From: JBHEMK01 sp046262635
GTDB lineage: Bacteria; Actinomycetota; Thermoleophilia; Gaiellales; Gaiellaceae
Length of the DNA: 12,368 nucleotides
Reading direction: 5' to 3'
Assembly: GCA_046262635.1 (NCBI GenBank)
Contig: JBHEMK010000153.1
Location: 1-12,368 of the forward strand
Both the position numbers and the translations under genes were made by a program. The notes under the pieces were generated by a model, which searched no databases, was not told the DNA's origin, and saw nothing but the letters and a program-made list of their open reading frames with translations. Each line of letters opens with the position of its first letter. Position 1 is the first letter of the stretch. Positions 6,323-11,958 of the stretch are shown one piece after another.

Positions 6323-9300
6323 TCAGCGATGTCCGAAATGATGCGCACCGGGCAGGCTGCCATAGACATCGGCCCCGCCTGCGATGCGTCGGGCGAGCGG
6401 TCCGAGGCTCTCCAGCTTGTGGACGACGATGTTCCGGTTGCGGTCATAGTGCTCGTAGCGGCCGGTGGCGTGGAGAAGCGGCTCGCCGCGGACGAGGGGA
6501 CGGAAGCGGTCGTAGACCTGCGGCGCCACGATCAGGTTCACCTGGCCGAACTCATCCTCGAGCAGCATGAAGACGACGCCCTTCGCGGTGGCCGGGCGCT
6601 GCCTCGCGACGACCATCCCGGCGAAGGCGACGGGCGAGCCGTGCTGCCGCTGGGCGAGCTGCTTGCCTGTAAGCGTCCCCGCAGGGAGGTGCGGCCGCAG
6701 CAGCGTCAGCGGGTGGACACCCGTGGACAGGCTCGTCGTCCGGTAGTCGGCCAGCATCCGCTCCCAGACCGTCGGCTCGGGCAGCTCGGGGGTCTCGACG
6801 GTCGGGTCGAGCGGCAGCGCGAGCTGGCGCTCCTCCCCGCCCGAGCCGGGGATCGAGCGCGAGCGCGGGACGAGGCCGAGCTGCCAGAGCAGCTCCCGTC
6901 GTTTCAGCCCGAAGCCGTCACAGGCGCCGGACTCGACGAGCGCCTTCAGGCCGTGCTCCCCCAGAGGGGTGCGCTGGGCTAGCTCACGGATCGAACGAAA
7001 CGGTCCATTGGCGTCCCGCTCGCCGATCACCGCCTGCGCCTCGCTCTCGCCCACCGAGGTGATGAAGCTCAGACCGATCCTGACCCCCCTGCCTTCCACG
7101 AGACAGCGCGCACCGCTGTCGTTGATATCTGGCGGCAGTGTCTCCACGCCCCGCCGCTGGGCATCGCGGACGAGGCTCGCGGGCGGGTAGAAGCCCATCG
7201 GCTGCGCATTCAGCAGCGCCGCCAAGAACTCCGCCGCGTAGTGGTGGCGCAGCCAGGCAGACTGGTAGGCGAGCAGGCCAAACGCGGCCGCGTGCGACTT
7301 CGGGAAGCCGAAGCCGGAGAAGCCGACGAGCTTGTCGTAGACGAGGTTCGCCGTCTCCTCGGCCACGCCCTTTCGCGCCGCGCCGTCGATGAAGCGACCG
7401 CGATAGGCCTCGAGCGCATCGTGGCTCCGCTTGCGGCTCATCGCGCGCCGCAGCCCCTCGGCCTCCCCCACGCTGAAGCCCGCGAGCGCGATCGAGACGT
7501 CGAGAACCTGGTCCTGGAAAACAACGACCCCGAGCGTCGAGCGCAGACAGTCCCGTAGCAGCGGATGGTCGACCGGCGGTTCGAAGTCCGGATCCTCCCG
7601 CAGCCGCTGGCGGTGATCGATGTACGGGTGGACGGCTTTGCCCTGGATCGGCCCCGGCCGGACGAGCGCCACCTGGACGGTCAGGTCGTCGATGTTCTCG
7701 GGCCGTGTCCGGAGCAGGCTCTGCATTTGCGCGCGGCTCTCGATCTGGAAGTCGCCAACGGTGTCTGCACGCTGGATCTCCTCGTAGACGGCCGGGTCGT
7801 CGAGCGGGATCCGGGAGAGGTCGATCGTCTTGCCGCGGACGCGGGCGATCTCGTCGACGCACTCCTCGACCGCGGAGAGCATTCCGAGCCCGAGCAGGTC
7901 GATCTTGAGGAAACCGGCATCGGCGCACGAGTCCTTGTCCCACTGCACCATCTGCCGGCCGGCCATCGCGCACGGCTGGACCGGGACGAGTTCGACGAGC
8001 GGCCGCGATGAGATCACCATCCCACCCGGGTGCTGGGAGATGTGGCGCGGCAGCCCGGCGATCTCGGTGCAGAGGTCGGCGAAAGCCCGCCAGCGCGGCG
8101 AGAGCAGCTTGCGGTCTGCGTCGGGAAGCAGCGCGAGCTCCTCGGCGACGCGGGTCGCGTTCCAGCCATCCGAGACCCGGGCAAGGCGCTCGAGCTCGGC
8201 GAACGGGAGCCCGAGCGCCTTGCCGACGTCGCGGATCGCGCCGCGCGAGCGATAGGTGGCGAAGCTCGCAACGAGCGCAGCATGCTCGCGGCCATACTTC
8301 TCGGTCACGGCAACGATCACTTTCTCGCGGATGTCCCGCGGAAAGTCGAGGTCGATGTCCGGCACCGCGCGCATGTCCCGGTTGAGAAAACGGCCGAGCG
8401 AGAGATCGGCCTTGACCGGGTCGACGTGCGAGAGGCCGGTCAGGTAGCAGACGAGCGAGCCGACCGAGCTGCCACGGCCGCGGCCCGGGGGCAGCACGTG
8501 GCGCATCGAGCCGGGGCCGCGCACCTGGGCCGCGCACACGCGCGCGAGCTCGAGCACCTCCCAGTGGAGCAGGAAGAAGCCGGCGAGGCCGAGGTAGTCA
8601 ATCAGCTGCAGCTCCTCTTCGAGCCGCGCCTCTGCCCGGTTTCTATACCCATTCGTATAGCGCTCGCGGAAAGCGGTTTCGCATACCAGCCGGAGCTGGA
8701 CGATCGCCGGCTCCCGCCCGCCGGAGAAGTCGGGATAGCGGTAGCCGAGCTCCTCGGTAAGGTCGAAGCGGAGCCGGTCGGCAAGCTCGAACGACCGCTC
8801 GACCGCGTCCCGGTCGCCGGGAAACCGCTGGGCCACCTCGTCGGGTGCGAGCAGCACCGACTCGTGGTTGCCGCGGCGCTCGCGCTCGCAGCCGTCAAGG
8901 GACGTGCGGCAGCGGACGGCGACGAGCACGTCCTGCAGCTGCGCGCGGCGCGGATGGTGCGCATGGACGTCGCCCGTTGCGACCGTCTCCACGCCGATCG
9001 TCTCGGCGAGGCCCCGAAGCAGCGCGCGCCTGCGCGCGTCCCCGCGCTCGTACGGGCGCTGGAGCTCGACGTAGAAGCGGTCGCGGCCGAAAGCCTGCGC
9101 CAGCCGCGCAGCCGCGTTCGGATCGCGCAGGGCGAGTCCCTCCCGCGCGCAGCCGGAGAGGCAGACGAGCCCGTCGTTGAGCTCCTCCAGCAGCGCCTGC
9201 TCGAGACGGGGCGGCAGCAGCTCCTCCTCCCGGCCAGGAAGCCGCGTGGGCCGGTGCGCCTCGGTCAGCAGTCGGCAAAGGTTCGCGTACCCCTGAGCCG

Positions 9301-9541
9301 ACTCCACGAGCAGCGTCACGTGCGAGCCGCCGACGAGCGTGACCTCCGCGCCGGTGATCGCGCGCACGCCGAGGTGCTTCGCGGCATGCGCGAACTCGAG
9401 CGAGCCGTAGACACCGTCGTGGTCGGTCAGCGCGAACGCTCCGTAGCCGAGCTCCGCCGCCCGCGCCGCGAGCTCCTCGGGCTGTGATGCTCCGTCGAGG
9501 AACGAGTAGGCTGAATGGGCGTGCAGCTCGACGTACGGCAG
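6323..9541 (-). CDS. dnaE2: Error-prone DNA polymerase DnaE2
   Basis: A 1072-residue C-family polymerase of the DnaE2 type, the translesion polymerase of the ImuB/DnaE2 mutasome; the mycobacterial protein has about the same length. Seen: an N-terminal PHP domain starting with VELHAHSAYSFLDGAS (His7, His9) and ALTDHDGVYGS (37-47), a palm segment GRGRGSSVGSLVCYLTGL (about 353-370), the catalytic PDIDLDF (394-400, Asp397 and Asp399), and a C-terminal OB-fold (about 968-1045) with ARQRPATAKGVVFMLLEDE. The tail ends PGAHHFGHR. The CTG start at 9541 is chosen because a TAG stop lies at 9553-9551, AGGAGGG (9552-9546) sits 4 nt upstream, and the first standard start (GTG at 9367) would delete the first 58 residues including HAH and TDHDG. 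The 5' end overlaps the opposing bicupin gene. I found no LexA box upstream, so SOS control probably comes from the imuB promoter. Confidence 0.95.
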   Translation of the reverse strand: MPYVELHAHSAYSFLDGASQPEELAARAAELGYGAFALTDHDGVYGSLEFAHAAKHLGVRAITGAEVTLVGGSHVTLLVESAQGYANLCRLLTEAHRPTRLPGREEELLPPRLEQALLEELNDGLVCLSGCAREGLALRDPNAAARLAQAFGRDRFYVELQRPYERGDARRRALLRGLAETIGVETVATGDVHAHHPRRAQLQDVLVAVRCRTSLDGCERERRGNHESVLLAPDEVAQRFPGDRDAVERSFELADRLRFDLTEELGYRYPDFSGGREPAIVQLRLVCETAFRERYTNGYRNRAEARLEEELQLIDYLGLAGFFLLHWEVLELARVCAAQVRGPGSMRHVLPPGRGRGSSVGSLVCYLTGLSHVDPVKADLSLGRFLNRDMRAVPDIDLDFPRDIREKVIVAVTEKYGREHAALVASFATYRSRGAIRDVGKALGLPFAELERLARVSDGWNATRVAEELALLPDADRKLLSPRWRAFADLCTEIAGLPRHISQHPGGMVISSRPLVELVPVQPCAMAGRQMVQWDKDSCADAGFLKIDLLGLGMLSAVEECVDEIARVRGKTIDLSRIPLDDPAVYEEIQRADTVGDFQIESRAQMQSLLRTRPENIDDLTVQVALVRPGPIQGKAVHPYIDHRQRLREDPDFEPPVDHPLLRDCLRSTLGVVVFQDQVLDVSIALAGFSVGEAEGLRRAMSRKRSHDALEAYRGRFIDGAARKGVAEETANLVYDKLVGFSGFGFPKSHAAAFGLLAYQSAWLRHHYAAEFLAALLNAQPMGFYPPASLVRDAQRRGVETLPPDINDSGARCLVEGRGVRIGLSFITSVGESEAQAVIGERDANGPFRSIRELAQRTPLGEHGLKALVESGACDGFGLKRRELLWQLGLVPRSRSIPGSGGEERQLALPLDPTVETPELPEPTVWERMLADYRTTSLSTGVHPLTLLRPHLPAGTLTGKQLAQRQHGSPVAFAGMVVARQRPATAKGVVFMLLEDEFGQVNLIVAPQVYDRFRPLVRGEPLLHATGRYEHYDRNRNIVVHKLESLGPLARRIAGGADVYGSLPGAHHFGHR

Positions 9542-10321
9542 CTGGCCCTCCTACGCCCCGGCGAGGGAGAGACAATCACCGACCGACCCGCGCGAACCGT
9601 GCGTATCCTCGCGATGCACAAGCATCTGGACGTCACCTGGTCGCGGTACGAGCCGGGTGAGCGCGGCCCGGACCCGCATGTCCACCGCGAGCATGTCGAC
9701 GCGTTCTTCGTGATCGAGGGTGAGCTGGAGTTCGGGCTCGGCCCGAAGGTCGAACGGGTGCGAGCGCTCGCCGGGTCGCTCGTCCTCGTCCCGCCCGACG
9801 TCGTCCACACCTTCGCGAACGAGGGCGACGCCGCCGCGCTCTTCCTCAACTTCCATGCGCCGGGCAAGGGGTTCGCGGGCTCGCTGCGGGCGCGCCGCGA
9901 CCGCCGGGAGGTGGACGGAAGGCTCTTTGACAGCTTCGACCCGCCGGCCGACGGCGGCCACGACGCCGCAGATGCGCTCGTGCTCGGCCCGGCTGAAGGC
10001 GAGCTGTTCGACCGGGGGAACCGCGTGCTCGTGATCAAGGCGGACACGCCGCAGCTTTCGGCATTCGACCTCACGTTCGGACTGGGTTGGGAGGGAGTCG
10101 GTCCGCATCGCCACGCCGACCACACCGACTCCTTCTTCGTGCTCGAGGGCGAGGTCGAGTTCATCGCCGAGGAGAGCAGAGCCCTCGCCGGCCCGGGCGT
10201 GTGGGTCTGGGCGCCGCCCGGAGCAGTGCACGGATTCCGCAACCCCGGCACCGGCCGCATCCGCCTGCTGAACGTCCACGCCCCCGAGACCGGCTTCGCC
10301 GAGTCGATTCGAGGAGGCTAG
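9515..10321 (+). CDS. Bicupin (two-domain cupin) protein
   Basis: A 268-residue protein built of two cupin domains. Domain 1 has GPDPHVHREHVDAFFVIEGE (51-70; His55, His57, His60) and the second motif PPDVVHTF (93-100; His99). Domain 2 repeats this as GPHRHADHTDSFFVLEGE (196-213; His198, His200, His203) and APPGAVHGF (233-241; His239). Both histidine sets are complete, so both domains probably bind a metal. Bicupins include dioxygenases, oxalate decarboxylases and isomerases; the substrate is unknown. The ATG at 9515 and the GTG at 9521 are both possible starts. A TAGGCT hexamer at 9507-9512 would suit a leaderless mRNA from the GTG, while a weak GAGTAGG precedes the ATG. Either start overlaps the 5' end of dnaE2 on the other strand by 21-27 bp. 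A later ATG at 9614 would remove the first strands. The 57-residue gene follows immediately. Confidence 0.85.
   Translation: MGVQLDVRQLALLRPGEGETITDRPARTVRILAMHKHLDVTWSRYEPGERGPDPHVHREHVDAFFVIEGELEFGLGPKVERVRALAGSLVLVPPDVVHTFANEGDAAALFLNFHAPGKGFAGSLRARRDRREVDGRLFDSFDPPADGGHDAADALVLGPAEGELFDRGNRVLVIKADTPQLSAFDLTFGLGWEGVGPHRHADHTDSFFVLEGEVEFIAEESRALAGPGVWVWAPPGAVHGFRNPGTGRIRLLNVHAPETGFAESIRGG
9546..9552 (-). promoter_or_regulatory. Shine-Dalgarno deciding the CTG start of dnaE2
   Basis: AGGAGGG on the minus strand ends 4 nt before the CTG at 9541-9539, and it directly follows the in-frame TAG at 9553-9551. No ATG, GTG or TTG occurs between this site and the conserved VELHAHS motif. The site is therefore the best evidence that translation begins at CTG. 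Confidence 0.7.
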
Positions 10322-10495
10322 ATGGACGCGCAAGCCCGGAACGACGAGCTCACCGGCGATCGGGCCGCGCGCAATGCGGAGGTCGAGCTCGGAAAGATGT
10401 TCCGGCCGAAGAAGGAATGGGTGGTCGGCTCCGCCGCTCACGCTGACCACTGGCCGACACTGGTGGAAACCGCGCTCAAGCGCCTCTCTGGGTGA
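10322..10495 (+). CDS. 57-residue protein of unknown function downstream of bicupin
   Basis: A short gene with strong translation signals. GAGGAGG ends 4 nt before the ATG, and the ATG directly follows the TAG of the bicupin gene, so the two are almost certainly co-translated. The product is MDAQARNDELTGDRAARNAE followed by VELGKMFRPKKEWVVG and a C-terminal helix-like HWPTLVETALKRLSG. The first half is acidic and helical, the middle is basic (FRPKKEW), and there is no Cys, membrane segment or recognisable domain. It could be a partner of the bicupin or the 5' fragment of a larger lost gene; I cannot tell which. The last 20 bp overlap the 3' end of the DUF6504-like gene on the opposite strand. 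Confidence 0.6.
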   Translation: MDAQARNDELTGDRAARNAEVELGKMFRPKKEWVVGSAAHADHWPTLVETALKRLSG

Positions 10496-10706
10496 ACCAT
10501 CCGCCTCCCTCTCCGTCGTTGAAGACGATGGTGTTCTCGCCGGTCTCGAGCACGACGTCGAAGTAGCGGCGACTGACCGGCTCCTCGGTCCACCAGCGGT
10601 CGAGGACGCGCCATTCCTCGCGCACGGCCAGCACCGGCTGGTGGTTCACCTGCCACGGCGTTCCGTCGAAATTCGACTCGACGCGCGCCGGGCGCGGCGT
10701 GTTTAT
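10476..10706 (-). CDS. DUF6504-like small protein downstream of imuB
   Basis: A 76-residue protein resembling the small DUF6504-type proteins that accompany ImuB in actinobacteria (family recalled, not searched). Visible features: PRPARVESNFDGTPWQVN at the N-terminus, AVREEWRVLDRWWTEEPVSR (27-46), RYFDVVLETGENTIVFND (47-64) and the end GGGWFTQRGA. The aromatic, charged beta-rich pattern and its position straight after imuB support it being real. There is no ATG, GTG or TTG at the expected N-terminus. The only start that keeps residues 1-19 is an ATA at 10706-10704, overlapping the TAA stop of imuB (sequence ATAA); the next GTG at 10649 would lose the PRPARVE-DG-P segment. Translation by termination-reinitiation or a frameshift from imuB is therefore likely. 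Function is unknown; an accessory role in the mutasome is inference. Confidence 0.7.
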   Translation of the reverse strand: MNTPRPARVESNFDGTPWQVNHQPVLAVREEWRVLDRWWTEEPVSRRYFDVVLETGENTIVFNDGEGGGWFTQRGA

Positions 10707-11884
10707 TCGTCCAGCGGAACGAACAGCGCGCGCGCCTCCGGGATACGCGACCACGGCGCAACCTCCACGACGGTGCAGACAGACCCTGAGCCCGTGCTCG
10801 CACGGACCTGGCGCAACCCTTCGCTCAGGCGCGTCCGGTCCTCGGCGCCCGCGGCGACCAACTCCAGCTGCTGGCCGTCCGACTCGGTCAGAGCCGCGAG
10901 CTCGAGCCGCAACTCGAGCACCGGCGCCGGCAGCTCGGCGAGCTTCGGCGCGAGCGCCGACCGGATCCGCTCGCGATCGACGGTTGGAGTGCGGAGCGTC
11001 ACCGTCCGCCGCCACGAGCCGGCACCGACAAGCCGCGCCGAGAGCGCGACCTTGCGAACGAAGCGATCGCGTCGCTCCGGCCGCGCGAGCAGCGCGTCGA
11101 GCAGCGCGCCGAAAGCCCGTCGGAGCGTCAGCTCATTGCCGATCGCCTCGGGGAACTCGAGCGCCTCGACGATCTCGGCTGGGGGCCGCCTCCCCTTGAC
11201 CTCCGCGGCCGCTCCACCCCTCGCCAGGCTCCAGGCCCGCCGGCCGGCGGGCCCCATCCGCTCGGCCACCGCTGCGCCCGGGAGCCCGGCAAGCTGTCCC
11301 AGATTTCGCACTCCAAGCGCCTCGAGCTCCTCGTAGCGGGACCGCTCGAGCGGCAGGAGCGAGAGCGGCAGCGGAGCGAGGAACTCGCGCAGCCGGTCGC
11401 CAGAAACGACGAGTGCCTGGCCCGGACGTGCCGTCGTGGCAGCGGCCAGCGCCGCGAAGCGCCGGTCCGCGGCCCCGGCCCGCGCATCCCAGGACGGACC
11501 CACCGCCGTGAGCGCCCGCTTCAGCGCAGGCTCGAGACCGCCATAGAGCCGTTCGATGCCGCGCGTCTCGAAGAAGACGCAACCGGGCCCGGCCGGGTCG
11601 ACGGCGAAGCCCGCATCCTCGAGGCTCTGCAGAATCCCCTCCCACGCCTGCTCGACTGCGGCAGGGTCGCGCTCGATGAGTACGAGGGCCGGACATGTCG
11701 AAAGCGCCTCACCCAGTCGCATCCCTGGCCGCACCCCGATCGTCTCGGCCGCTGCTGTGATCGGCCCGAGCAGCGGCTCCCCGCCCGCCTCCGGCGCGAG
11801 TGCCGCGGGCCGCAGCGCAAGCGACGGCGACTTGCGAAGCGCCGCTCGCAGTTCGAAGCCCGAGATGGAGATGCAGGCGATCAT
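10703..11884 (-). CDS. imuB: ImuB-like inactive Y-family polymerase subunit
   Basis: A 393-residue Y-family polymerase homologue of the ImuB class, the scaffold that brings DnaE2 to the sliding clamp. The start MIACISISGFELRAALRKSP aligns with the Y-family first strand, but the catalytic Asp is absent. GCVFFETRGIERLYGG (101-116) replaces the SIDE-x-x-LD catalytic block, with only one acidic residue left in the usual ImuB position. A helix-hairpin-helix-like stretch ALGVRNLGQLAGLPG (about 189-203) and the little-finger region (about 240-330) follow. QLELV (339-343) fits the beta-clamp binding pattern QLxL[F/V]. Full-length mycobacterial ImuB is somewhat longer (about 520 residues), so the C-terminal extension is missing or reduced. 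The ATG lies 2 nt after a LexA box and has no Shine-Dalgarno, which suggests an almost leaderless transcript. The stop overlaps the next gene. Confidence 0.88.
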   Translation of the reverse strand: MIACISISGFELRAALRKSPSLALRPAALAPEAGGEPLLGPITAAAETIGVRPGMRLGEALSTCPALVLIERDPAAVEQAWEGILQSLEDAGFAVDPAGPGCVFFETRGIERLYGGLEPALKRALTAVGPSWDARAGAADRRFAALAAATTARPGQALVVSGDRLREFLAPLPLSLLPLERSRYEELEALGVRNLGQLAGLPGAAVAERMGPAGRRAWSLARGGAAAEVKGRRPPAEIVEALEFPEAIGNELTLRRAFGALLDALLARPERRDRFVRKVALSARLVGAGSWRRTVTLRTPTVDRERIRSALAPKLAELPAPVLELRLELAALTESDGQQLELVAAGAEDRTRLSEGLRQVRASTGSGSVCTVVEVAPWSRIPEARALFVPLDE

Positions 11885-11886
11885 GG

Positions 11887-11898
11887 GAACGTGTGTTC
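11887..11898 (-). promoter_or_regulatory. LexA (SOS) box 1, overlapping the imuB -10 and start site
   Basis: GAACGTGTGTTC matches the GAAC-N4-GTTC core of the LexA/DinR operator used in Actinobacteria and Firmicutes. It begins 2 nt upstream of the imuB ATG and overlaps the proposed -10 hexamer and transcription start. LexA bound here would block the promoter. Confidence 0.8.
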
Positions 11899-11924
11899 TA
11901 CACGAACACCTGTTCCCCTGTCAA
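11895..11924 (-). promoter_or_regulatory. imuB promoter (TTGACA, 18 bp, TAGAAC)
   Basis: On the minus strand a perfect TTGACA (11924-11919) is followed after 18 bp by TAGAAC (11900-11895, 4 of 6 to TATAAT). The imuB ATG is 10 nt beyond, so transcription should start within a few bases of the start codon. Both LexA boxes lie within or across this promoter, which fits simple SOS repression. Confidence 0.7.
11904..11915 (-). promoter_or_regulatory. LexA (SOS) box 2, in the imuB promoter spacer
   Basis: GAACACCTGTTC is a second perfect GAAC-N4-GTTC core. It lies between the -35 and -10 hexamers. Its centre is 17 bp from that of box 1, about one and a half helix turns. The facing halves of the two boxes also form the inverted repeat GTGTTC-TACAC-GAACAC (11893-11909). 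Confidence 0.8.
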
Positions 11925-11958
11925 ATCGGGAAGTGTCCCTTCTCTGTAGAGGCAGGAA

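Noticed and set aside
5278..6570. 430-codon plus-strand open frame opposite the FUSC-like gene
   Set aside because: Rich in Arg, Asp and His with no domain, while the opposite strand shows clear membrane helices.
6984..8537. 517-codon second minus-strand frame inside dnaE2
   Set aside because: Out-of-frame shadow of DnaE2 with extreme Arg/Pro/Ala bias.
8650..8664. Resemblance of TTCGTATAGC to part of loxP
   Set aside because: A short chance match inside dnaE2 coding sequence with no second arm of loxP.
9365..9367. GTG at 9367 as the dnaE2 start
   Set aside because: In-frame sequence upstream encodes conserved PHP motifs (HAHS, TDHDG) and is preceded by a strong ribosome site at 9552-9546.
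8030..9487. 485-codon plus-strand open frame opposite dnaE2
   Set aside because: Antisense of a well-supported gene in GC-rich DNA, with no recognisable motifs.
9592..9608. Possible LexA half-site CGAACCGTGCGTATC upstream of dnaE2
   Set aside because: Only one half matches GAAC; the other half is not GTTC in any spacing, so it falls short of the boxes at imuB.
10682..10699. GC-rich inverted repeat just after imuB as a terminator
   Set aside because: Loop too short, no U-tract, and it lies inside the DUF6504-like coding region.
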